Below, one piece after another: positions 33,290 to 40,230 of a DNA stretch of 43,430 nt (its first letter is position 1; each line of letters opens with the position of its first letter). The DNA comes from CAYVUV01 sp964455095 (GTDB lineage: Bacteria > Desulfobacterota > Binatia > HRBIN30 > CADEER01). The stretch is taken from assembly GCA_964455095.1 (NCBI GenBank), contig CAYVUV010000258.1, forward strand, positions 1 to 43,430. Reading direction: 5' to 3'. Both the position numbers and the translations under genes were made by a program. A model generated the notes under the pieces. The model saw only the letters and a program-made list of their open reading frames with translations. It was not told where the DNA came from and made no database searches.

Positions 33290-33523
33290 ATGAAGAGACT
33301 GGTATTGGCCGTGGCGATCGGAAGCGCAGTGGCGATGACTGCGGGACAAGCGTTGGCAATCAACTGCGACCAGGTGCGGCGCTACCTGGCGACCGGGCGC
33401 ACCGCCGAGGACATCGCCGAGTCGATGATCGTCGACGTGAGCGAGGTCAAGAAGTGCGAGGCGGCGCCGGCCGCCAAGGAAGGCGCCCCGACACCGGCAG
33501 CAGCGGCTCCGGCCACCAAGTAG
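33290..33523 (+). CDS. Small exported protein (77 residues) of unknown function
   Basis: A 77-residue protein not recognised as a named family. Residues 1-24 are a signal peptide (MKRLVLAVAIGSAVAMTAG, cleavage after QALA). The mature part is only about 53 residues. It starts NCDQVRRYLATGRTAEDIAE and continues with a predicted helix ending KKCEA, so two cysteines could close one disulfide around a helix-turn-helix-like core. The tail is Ala/Pro/Lys-rich. AGGAGGG (33279-33285) lies five bases before ATG 33290, so expression looks strong. It is 60 bases ahead of the lipoprotein gene and may be co-transcribed with it. Confidence 0.8.
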   Translation: MKRLVLAVAIGSAVAMTAGQALAINCDQVRRYLATGRTAEDIAESMIVDVSEVKKCEAAPAAKEGAPTPAAAAPATK

Positions 33524-33583
33524 CACCCTTTCGTGCGCGCGCGGCGGTCGATCCGGCCGCCGCGCGCGCGCGGCGAGGCAGTT

Positions 33584-34162
33584 ATGACTTCTCCGCTGTG
33601 CTCCCCGCCCATGGCGACCGCGCGAGTGATGGTCGTGCTCGCCCTGGTGCTGACGGGGTGCGCGGCGCGCCATGTCCCAGGCGACCTGCACCGGCTGGAC
33701 GAGAAGAACGGCTTTCGCGATGCGCGCCTGGAGGCGTCGCTGACGGAGTTCCCCGACCTCGAGCCGGCCGGGAAGATAAAGGACCTCCGCTGCTTCCGGC
33801 GCAAGGACGAGGACCTCGAGGTGAGCGGCGCGACCATGAGCCGCATCCGCTACTGCTTCTACGACAACCGGCTGGCCAGCGTGATGATGTGGGGCGTCGG
33901 GGCGGACGTGGCCGGCGATCTGTTGAACTCCATGCGCGAGCAATACGGCAAGGGCGAACAGCTCAACGCGCGCAACGATGCCGGTCCGCAGCCGATCGGC
34001 GAGATCTGGCGCGGCGCCCGCGTCACCGCCGTGCTGCTCTACGTCGACCGCCAGAGCTTCATGCCGCTCGACGACGGCGAGGTCTTGGTGACGCTGTCGT
34101 CGAACCGCCTGCTCGCCCAGCGCGACGCCGAGAAGAAGCTCGCCGCGCCAGCGGCGCCGTAA
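33584..34162 (+). CDS. Putative lipoprotein of unknown function
   Basis: A 192-residue protein with a lipoprotein signal (VMVVLALVLTG, then Cys-Ala-Ala-Arg), so the mature protein would be acylated at Cys and anchored in a membrane. The mature part has LRCFRRKDEDLEVSG, IRYCFYDNRLASVMM and VLLYVDRQSFMPLDDGEVLVTLSS, a compact mixed alpha/beta domain with two further Cys. I do not recognise a family. ATG 33584 is preceded by GCGAGGCA, a modest Shine-Dalgarno. ATG 33611 would give a shorter signal and is the alternative. The stop codon overlaps a family C repeat end. Confidence 0.78.
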   Translation: MTSPLCSPPMATARVMVVLALVLTGCAARHVPGDLHRLDEKNGFRDARLEASLTEFPDLEPAGKIKDLRCFRRKDEDLEVSGATMSRIRYCFYDNRLASVMMWGVGADVAGDLLNSMREQYGKGEQLNARNDAGPQPIGEIWRGARVTAVLLYVDRQSFMPLDDGEVLVTLSSNRLLAQRDAEKKLAAPAAP

Positions 34163-34205
34163 CAGCCCGTTGAAGAAGCCCCGCCCCGTGCTTCGACGGG
34201 CTCAG
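34159..34205. repeat. Lone family C-type end plus a short palindromic block
   Basis: AACAGCCCGTTGAAGAAGCC (34161-34180) resembles the family C terminal repeat (AGCAGTCCGTTGAA), and it overlaps the TAA of the lipoprotein gene as the family C end overlaps the DUF72 TAG. It is followed by a CCCGTGCTTCGACGGGCTCA block that can fold on itself. The matching second end is not seen before the next gene, so this is a remnant or a different element with a similar end. Confidence 0.5.
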
Positions 34206-34266
34206 CATGAGCGGATCCCCTCCTCCATTTCATACGACTTTCCCGCCGCGCCGTAGCCGCGCCGCT

Positions 34267-35685
34267 TCATCCGGCGACGAGATCGGCGCAGCGTAGCGCG
34301 GAGAGCGCGGCGGCGTCCATCTGCACCGCCGGGACATCGGTCGTCTCGCCGACGAAGTACAATCCGTCGACACCCGGCGCTTGCACCGGCGGCCGGTGCG
34401 CGGCGTGCACCATGTACTCCGACCCGTCGCGCATGATCCACGCGCGGCTCCAGCGCAGCCGCTCGGCGACGTCGAGATAGATCTCGTCGAGCATGGCGCG
34501 AAAGGCCGTGTGGATCTCGGCGACACGGCGCCCATCGGTGATGTCGCCGCGCGGGCTGAGCCGCATGGCCTGCAAGACATGCTGGCCCGGCGGGGCATTG
34601 TGCGGCGAGTGCCGCGTCGCCCACAGCAGGCCGCCGCCAAACCACGCGTCGGGACCGATGAGGAGGCGGGTCCAGCCGGGGAACTCGTCGACCTCGCCCG
34701 TCTCGCGCCGGCGCGGCAAACCGTCGAAGACGAACGCCGCACATATTGCCCCGCCGATGGCGCCGCAGCGGCGCGCCTCGGTGACGAAATCGGCCGAGAA
34801 GTGCCCGGGAGCGACGAGGTCGAGCGCCTGCCAGATCGGCGCGTTGCAGACCACGACCGGACTGGTGAAGCGCTGTTGGAACGGCACCTCGTTCGGATGC
34901 GCCAGCACGCCGGTAGCGCGGCCGCCCTCGACCGCGATGTGGTCGACGGTCCAACCCGGCCGCACATCGACGCCGCCCGCGGTGAGGGCCTTTTGCAGCG
35001 CCAGCGGCAGAGCGCGCACGCCGCCGGCGGGATTGGCTCCGGGGCACTCGGGCCGCGCATGCGCGCCGATCGGCCGGCGGCGGCGCAGCGCGATGCACTC
35101 CGCCATCGAGGCGCTGTCGGGATCGTAGCTGCCGAAGATCATCACGTTGCGGCGAAAGGCGGCCGCCACGTCCGGGTCGGACACGAAACGCGGCAGCGCT
35201 TCGCGCAGCGGCACGTGCGCCAACGCCGCCACTTCGTCGTCGGAAAGCGCCGCCAGCTGCTCCCACAGGCAGGCGAGCCGACGCATCGTCTCGGGCGCGG
35301 CGCGCAAAACGGCACCGGCCGCCTCGACCCGCTCCGGCGACTCCGGGCGGCCCGGCCACGGAAAGGCGAAGCGCCGCCCGCCGTGTCCTTGCACGAAAAC
35401 GCGCAAAACCTGCGTCGGCGGGATCTCGCCGCCGCGAAACTCGGTCGCTCCGGCGGCGGCGAGGGCCGGATCGAGATGGAGGTTGGGCCACAGATAAGCG
35501 CCGGCATCGATCACATAGCCGTCGACGGCGAAAGATTGCAGGCGCCCGCCCAGCTGCCGCTCGCGCTCGAGCAACAGCACCCGGCGCCCGCGCCGCGCCA
35601 GGATCGCCGCGGTGAGCATGCCGCCGAGACCGGCGCCGATCACGATAACGTCGTAGCGCTCCTGCATCTGATCGCCCGCCACCAC
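34267..35685 (-). CDS. FAD-dependent oxidoreductase, phytoene desaturase/CrtI-like
   Basis: A 472-residue amine-oxidase/CrtI-type flavoprotein. The N-terminal FAD site is VIVIGAGLGGMLTAAILARR followed by LLLERERQLGGRLQS. The C-terminus has GLYFVGETTDVPAVQMDAAA, the second FAD-binding block of carotene desaturase/isomerase relatives. It would oxidise or isomerise a hydrophobic, perhaps isoprenoid, substrate (inference). The start GTG 35685 directly follows the stop of the tandem methyltransferase, and AAGAGGTGA just upstream is a plausible Shine-Dalgarno. ATG 35667 is the alternative. Its coupling to a methyltransferase suggests one small-molecule tailoring pathway. Confidence 0.85.
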   Translation of the reverse strand: MVAGDQMQERYDVIVIGAGLGGMLTAAILARRGRRVLLLERERQLGGRLQSFAVDGYVIDAGAYLWPNLHLDPALAAAGATEFRGGEIPPTQVLRVFVQGHGGRRFAFPWPGRPESPERVEAAGAVLRAAPETMRRLACLWEQLAALSDDEVAALAHVPLREALPRFVSDPDVAAAFRRNVMIFGSYDPDSASMAECIALRRRRPIGAHARPECPGANPAGGVRALPLALQKALTAGGVDVRPGWTVDHIAVEGGRATGVLAHPNEVPFQQRFTSPVVVCNAPIWQALDLVAPGHFSADFVTEARRCGAIGGAICAAFVFDGLPRRRETGEVDEFPGWTRLLIGPDAWFGGGLLWATRHSPHNAPPGQHVLQAMRLSPRGDITDGRRVAEIHTAFRAMLDEIYLDVAERLRWSRAWIMRDGSEYMVHAAHRPPVQAPGVDGLYFVGETTDVPAVQMDAAALSALRCADLVAG

Positions 35686-37428
35686 TCACCTCTTGCGGAA
35701 GACCGCGTAGGCGCTGCACGGCGGCGTGGCGGGGTCGCGCCCGGCCTCGGCTTCGGCGGCCTGCAGGCGCGCCAGCAGCGCCGGGTCTTCGCGCCCCATG
35801 GTCTCGATATCGAGCACCAGCGGCAGGGGAAACAGCGATCCGAACGCCGCGCAGTGCACCGTTTCAAAGCGCGCGGCCGCGAGAGGCAGGATCTCCGCCG
35901 GTCGCACGCCGCAGAACGGGCTGAGATCGTGCGGATCGGGCGGCGCGATCGCGGTGATGCCGTTGCGGCGATAGCGCAGCGGGATCTCGGCCAGCAGCGC
36001 ATTGACGCGCGCCAGGCGGGCGGGGGCAAACTGCATGCGCCGCTCGCCGATGTAGTCGTGCACCGCGAACAGGCCGCCCGGGCGCAGTGCGCGTTCGACC
36101 TGCCCGAGCAGGTGCTCGAGGTTGACGATGTGGTGCAGGCAGCCGCTCGACCAGATGATGTCGTAGCGCGCGGCCGGCAGCGCGGCGAAATTGAGGTCGG
36201 CGCGCACGAAGCGCGCCCGGCGCCGCAACGGGCCGAGTCGGCGGCGCACCTTGCCGATGACGTACGGGCTGAGCTCGTAGACGTCGAGGCTCGGGCTGGC
36301 ATCGGCGCGCAGCCAGGCGGCTTCGTACTGCTCCTCGTCGCAGCCGAGCACGGCCGCGTCGCGAAACGGTCCGCGCGCGATCAGATCGTCGAGCCACGAG
36401 CGCTCGGGGTCGCCGGTATAGGCGCGGTTGGCCCAGCGCGTGCCCTGCGGTCCGGGCCGGATAATCGTGCCGTCGAAGTCGGCGAGATTCCAGAACGCCA
36501 GCTCGCCGTTGGCCTGGAACGGATAGACGAGATCGTTGGGCTGGACGACGAAGCCGCCCGCCTCGGGCGCCAGCGGCACCGGCCAGCTCGCGCGCGGGCG
36601 CGGCCGCCAGACGGCGTAGACGAAATCCGCCAGCGCCGGCGTGCGCCGCGCGCGCTCGTCCAGCCAGCGCAGCCACGCCAACGCACGCGCCGGCGGCCAG
36701 CGCGCGAGCAGAGCGTTCCAGCCCGGCACCCCCCAACCCATCGACACGCCGACCGTGCGCTCCAGCTCCAGATAGGGCCCGCAGAGCTGCTGCATACGGT
36801 CGAGGCTGCACTCGAACGTGTGCTCGGCCGGGACCGGCGAATCCCAGGCCTGGTGATCGTCATTCTCGTCAGCGAGCAGTCCGAGGCCGCGCCGGGCCCG
36901 ATAGAGCAGGCGGCTGAGGCGGGCGCTGGCGCTGCGGTAGTTGACGGCGCTGATCACCAGGCGGCCGTCCGCGGTGAGGACACGCGTCATTTCGCGCACG
37001 GCGAGGTCGGGATCGGCGACATGGTCGATGGCGCTGTGGCAGAGCACGCGGTCGAACGAGCCGTCGCGAAACGGCAGCGTCTCGCCGATGCCGCGCACGA
37101 GCGCGAACTCGACACCGCGCGCCGCCATGCCCTGGCGGGCGGCGGCGAGCATCGCCGGCGACGGATCGAGCGCCACGACGTCCACGCCGCGCCGGCGCAT
37201 GGCGATGCTGTGCGCCGCCTCGGCCGCCGCCACGTCGAGCACGCGCCGCGCGCCGCCGGCGAGCGCCGTCTCGACGGTGAGCTCGTCCAGGCGCTGGAAG
37301 AGATAGCGCCCGTCCGGGCCGTGCGCCCAGTCGTCGTGCAGCTGGGTAGTGTCCCAATCGAGCTGAAAATCGGAGCGCAGATGCCGCATGCGTGCGGCGA
37401 CTTGGTCAGGATTCGCGTGGATTTTCAA
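35686..37428 (-). CDS. Tandem class I SAM-dependent methyltransferase (two domains)
   Basis: A 580-residue protein with two separate methyltransferase folds. Domain 1 (about residues 45-270) has RVLDVAAAEAAHSIAMRRRG, VVALDPSPAML and LPFRDGSFDRVLCHSAIDHV. Domain 2 (about residues 340-540) has DAAVLGCDEEQYEAAWLR, DVYELSPYVIG, YDIIWSSGCLHHIVNLE and LRPGGLFAVHDYIGE. Domain 1's motif I lacks the usual GxGxG (it reads DVAAAEA), and domain 2 has LGCDEEQ. TTG 37428 gives the full frame, and ATG 37389 (13 codons in) is an equally possible start; neither has a good Shine-Dalgarno. The FAD oxidoreductase begins at the next base. Substrate unknown. Confidence 0.82.
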   Translation of the reverse strand: MKIHANPDQVAARMRHLRSDFQLDWDTTQLHDDWAHGPDGRYLFQRLDELTVETALAGGARRVLDVAAAEAAHSIAMRRRGVDVVALDPSPAMLAAARQGMAARGVEFALVRGIGETLPFRDGSFDRVLCHSAIDHVADPDLAVREMTRVLTADGRLVISAVNYRSASARLSRLLYRARRGLGLLADENDDHQAWDSPVPAEHTFECSLDRMQQLCGPYLELERTVGVSMGWGVPGWNALLARWPPARALAWLRWLDERARRTPALADFVYAVWRPRPRASWPVPLAPEAGGFVVQPNDLVYPFQANGELAFWNLADFDGTIIRPGPQGTRWANRAYTGDPERSWLDDLIARGPFRDAAVLGCDEEQYEAAWLRADASPSLDVYELSPYVIGKVRRRLGPLRRRARFVRADLNFAALPAARYDIIWSSGCLHHIVNLEHLLGQVERALRPGGLFAVHDYIGERRMQFAPARLARVNALLAEIPLRYRRNGITAIAPPDPHDLSPFCGVRPAEILPLAAARFETVHCAAFGSLFPLPLVLDIETMGREDPALLARLQAAEAEAGRDPATPPCSAYAVFRKR

Positions 37429-37463
37429 GAAGCGGTGGCGCCGGCGCCGCAGGGCGCGAAGAA

Positions 37464-37531
37464 GCCGCGCGGAAGCGCGGCGCTCCAGGGCACGTCAACC
37501 GCTCCGGTGGAGCGCCGCGTTTCCACGCGGC
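37464..37531. repeat. Family D paired hairpin element
   Basis: Two 24-base arms (37464-37487 and 37508-37531) are inverted copies with only two differences, separated by 20 bases. Each arm itself contains a small hairpin: CCGCGC-GGAA-GCGCGG on the left, CCGCGT-TTCC-ACGCGG on the right. The two differences are the two halves of one base pair (C-G to T-A), so they compensate each other. It lies between two minus-strand genes, 64 bases before the 3' end of the Thr-Pro-rich gene's neighbour. Confidence 0.8.
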
Positions 37532-37595
37532 CGGCGGAGCCGGGGTGGCGCGGGCCGGATGTCGCGGTCGCGACACCCGGCCCGCATCCATGTCG

Positions 37596-40052
37596 CTAAT
37601 TGCAGTTGACAGTCAGGCCGGCGAGGATATCGCCGATCGTCGAGGCGTAGAACGCCGCCGAGCCGCGCAGCGCCATCGTGCTGGTGGTGCTGCCGGACAA
37701 GGTGGCGCAGGCCAGCGGATTGCCGTTGCTCAGCGGCATCGTCAACGTGCCGCCGCCGTTGTTGGCGTTGGCCAACGTGCCGCTCGCCGCCTGCGTGGTC
37801 AGCGGCGCGCAGGTGTCGCCGACGTTGATCGACACGTCGGCGCCGTCACAGGCCATGCCGTTGCCCGGGATCGGCTCGACCGTCAGGTTGAAGGCCAGCT
37901 GGCACTGCAGACCACCCGCCGGCGCGGCCGGCCCCACCGCATCGTTGAGGCACGTGCAGTCGCAGATGTTGCCGAACCCGACCCCGTCGGGTCCGTTGCA
38001 CGAGCCCTCGCCCGCCATCCCGCACTGCGCGTCGGTGGTGCACGCCATCTGGGTGCCGCTGGTGCAGAAGCCCTCGCACTGCGCCTGGAAGGTGTTGGCG
38101 GCGCCGCCGCACTGCGTCGTGCAATCGGCCAGGCAGTCCGCGTTGCTGGTGCAGCAGTTCGGGTCGATTCCCGGCGCCTGACAGTCGAGGCTGCCGAGGT
38201 TGCGGCGGGCTTGCATGTTGAGCCCGAGCAGGTTGCCGCCGTTGCAGTCGATCTCGCCGGTCGGGCACGAGCCCGAGACGGCCGGCTTGATGCAGGCGTA
38301 GAAGATGCCGGCGATGCTGAGCGGACCGAAGCTCTGCACGCCGCACGTGCACGGCGCCTTGCCGGTGCCGCCATCGACGGCGCCGCAGCTCAGGTCGATC
38401 GCGCCGGTCGCATTGATCGGCGGCAGGGGCAGGCCGGCGTAGAGCGCGATCTGGCTGCCCGCGCCGAGCGTGCACTTGTGATTGCCGACGACGAACGGCG
38501 GCGGCGTGTTGGTCGGCGTCGGCGTCGAGGTCGGCGTATTGGTCGGCCCGACGCCCATGGTGTCGGTCGGCGTCGCCGTCGGCGTATTGGTCGTGGTCGG
38601 TGTCCGCGTCGGCGTGTTGGTCACCGTCGGCGTATTGGTCGACGTCGCGGTCGGCGCCGGCGTGATCGGGCCATCCGACTTGTCCTTGAACTGCGTCGTG
38701 GTGTTCTTGATCGGCGGGCCGCTGAAGCGCGTTTCCCAGCAGCCGCCGGCCGTGTTCTTCAGCTGCACGATCACCTTCTGATCCTGGCTGAGCGCCAGCG
38801 GCGGCAGCGCCACGGTGGCGCCCTTGCCCTTGACGATGACCTTGGCCTTGCCCGAGGCGCCGGTCTTCAAGATCACCGACCGAATCCCCGCCGAGCTCGC
38901 CAGCGAGTCCTTGTACTTGAAGCCCTTCGAGCCCGTCGCCTTCCAACACGGCTTGCCGCTGCACGTCCCACCGGGCGGCACGATCGACTGCGCCTCGAGC
39001 GCCGGCACGCCACCGGTTTCGTCGTACGTACACAGCGTATAGATGGTGCCGTTTACCGGGCGCGGATCGCCCATGTCACCGAGCACCGTCTGCTCGCCGC
39101 GCAACCACTTCCACAGCAGCTTGTTCTTCGACGTGTCGGTGTTCTTCTTGACCAGGAAGAGCGCCTTCTGCGCCTCGAGCGGCTGCTTGCAGCCGAGCAG
39201 CGGCGCCGCCGGACAGTTCGACACCGGGGTCGGCGTCGGCGTGCGCGTCGGCGTATTGGTCGACGTCGGTGTGATGGTCGGCGTGCGGGTATTGGTCGCC
39301 GTCGGCGTGCGCGTCGGCGTGTTGGTCGGCGTGCGCGTCGCGGTGCTGGTCGGCGTGCGCGTCGGCGTCGTCGTCGGCGTGCGCGTCGGGGTGTTGGTCG
39401 GAGTCGGCGGCACGAAGTTGAGCACCAGGCGCGGCCGCTGGCCCAACGTGCCCTCGCGCGAAGTGTACTCGACCGAGCCGTTCTGGCTTTCGTCCTGCTT
39501 CTTGACGATCCAGCCGTAGTTCGGCGTCGCGATCAGGAAGGCGGCGACATCCGCCGTCACGTTGAACGAGACATACACGCCAACCAGACCGTTGGTCTGC
39601 GACATGCTCGCGGTGGCAATCGGGTTGTACGTCCCGCCGCCCCACTGCGCCCCGCAGTCCGGCGAGCCGTTGCCCGTATTGGTGTCGATCGCACAGTTGA
39701 ACGTCGCACCGAGCTCGGTCCAATCCGCCGTCATGCGGTGCACGTCGATGGGTCGCCCGGTGGACCAGTTGTTGTCGTTGGCCTCGATGTAGACTTCGAG
39801 CGCCGCCGAGGTGAGCGAGCCACCGCCGAGGGCCGAGGTGATCGCCGCCTGGTCGAAACGGACCAGCGCGTGATTGTCGCCGGTGTTCTGCAGGCGCAGG
39901 AAGGTCGCGGTGCCTTCATTGGTATTCGAGGCACCGCCGCCGCGCAGATAGGTGTCGCCCGATGCATCTAGCGTCGCGGTAGCGGCGTGTGCCGTGCCCG
40001 CTGCGAGCAACAGTGCGGCAGCTGCGAATCCGGCCGTCAGACGTTTCCCCAT
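37596..40052 (-). CDS. Large secreted multidomain protein with two Thr-Pro-rich linkers (DNRLRE-type N-terminus)
   Basis: An 818-residue exported protein. Residues 1-23 are a signal peptide ending GTAHA. Residues 24 to about 213 form a DNRLRE/CBM96-like beta-sandwich (DASGDTYLRGGGASNTNEG, then ALVRFDQAAI, then a Trp-rich ADW block). Linker 1 (about 214-276) repeats TPTRTPTNTPT-like units. Residues 277-460 are an unassigned domain with two Cys pairs (SGKPCWKATG and GGCWETRF). Linker 2 (about 461-520) repeats the same units. Residues 521-818 are Cys-rich (DPNCCTSNADCLADC and DAQCG units). AAGGAG lies six bases before ATG 40052. The role is probably surface or matrix binding, with no enzyme motif seen. 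Confidence 0.88.
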   Translation of the reverse strand: MGKRLTAGFAAAALLLAAGTAHAATATLDASGDTYLRGGGASNTNEGTATFLRLQNTGDNHALVRFDQAAITSALGGGSLTSAALEVYIEANDNNWSTGRPIDVHRMTADWTELGATFNCAIDTNTGNGSPDCGAQWGGGTYNPIATASMSQTNGLVGVYVSFNVTADVAAFLIATPNYGWIVKKQDESQNGSVEYTSREGTLGQRPRLVLNFVPPTPTNTPTRTPTTTPTRTPTSTATRTPTNTPTRTPTATNTRTPTITPTSTNTPTRTPTPTPVSNCPAAPLLGCKQPLEAQKALFLVKKNTDTSKNKLLWKWLRGEQTVLGDMGDPRPVNGTIYTLCTYDETGGVPALEAQSIVPPGGTCSGKPCWKATGSKGFKYKDSLASSAGIRSVILKTGASGKAKVIVKGKGATVALPPLALSQDQKVIVQLKNTAGGCWETRFSGPPIKNTTTQFKDKSDGPITPAPTATSTNTPTVTNTPTRTPTTTNTPTATPTDTMGVGPTNTPTSTPTPTNTPPPFVVGNHKCTLGAGSQIALYAGLPLPPINATGAIDLSCGAVDGGTGKAPCTCGVQSFGPLSIAGIFYACIKPAVSGSCPTGEIDCNGGNLLGLNMQARRNLGSLDCQAPGIDPNCCTSNADCLADCTTQCGGAANTFQAQCEGFCTSGTQMACTTDAQCGMAGEGSCNGPDGVGFGNICDCTCLNDAVGPAAPAGGLQCQLAFNLTVEPIPGNGMACDGADVSINVGDTCAPLTTQAASGTLANANNGGGTLTMPLSNGNPLACATLSGSTTSTMALRGSAAFYASTIGDILAGLTVNCN
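38491..38671 (-). repeat. Coding tandem repeat: second Thr-Pro-rich linker
   Basis: The codons for TNTPT, TRTPT and TSTPT units repeat in tandem inside the large secreted protein gene. This is a degenerate 12- to 18-base pattern. On the opposite strand it reads as a spurious VGVLVGV-type frame. Confidence 0.85.
39225..39411 (-). repeat. Coding tandem repeat: first Thr-Pro-rich linker
   Basis: About 187 bases of degenerate tandem repeat encoding TPTRTPTTTPTRTPT-like units. It is the longer of the two linkers and is free of Cys. Such stretches may vary in unit number between strains and can be O-glycosylated. Confidence 0.88.
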
Positions 40053-40133
40053 CGTCGTCTCCTTAGCTGCGCCCCCCGGCGCATCTGCCCGAACTCGCAC
40101 GAATGTTGGGCATTGGTTCTGGTATCGGCCCGG

Positions 40134-40163
40134 TTGTAGTGCCGTCCCTGTCAAAGTGTCAAG
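40134..40163 (-). promoter_or_regulatory. Sigma70-like promoter for the Thr-Pro-rich secreted protein
   Basis: In the minus direction, TTGACA (40158-40163) is a perfect -35 box, and TACAAC (40134-40139) lies 18 bases on as a four-of-six -10 box. The leader would be about 75 bases. A second TTTGACA overlaps just downstream. The same perfect TTGACA occurs before the other Cys-rich secreted protein (19982-19987). Confidence 0.55.
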
Positions 40164-40230
40164 GAATCTCGTTGCAGCGCCTCGGCCGCGGTTCAATTCG
40201 AGCGGCGATTTGGCTACGGTACGCGTCCCG

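Noticed and set aside
34381..37599. Plus-strand open frame spanning the oxidoreductase and methyltransferase genes
   Set aside because: It crosses two well-supported minus-strand genes, is low in hydrophobic structure, and has no domain signature.
38482..39519. Plus-strand frames reading VGVLVGV-type repeats
   Set aside because: These are the reverse complement of the Thr-Pro codon repeats of the secreted protein and have no start or context of their own.
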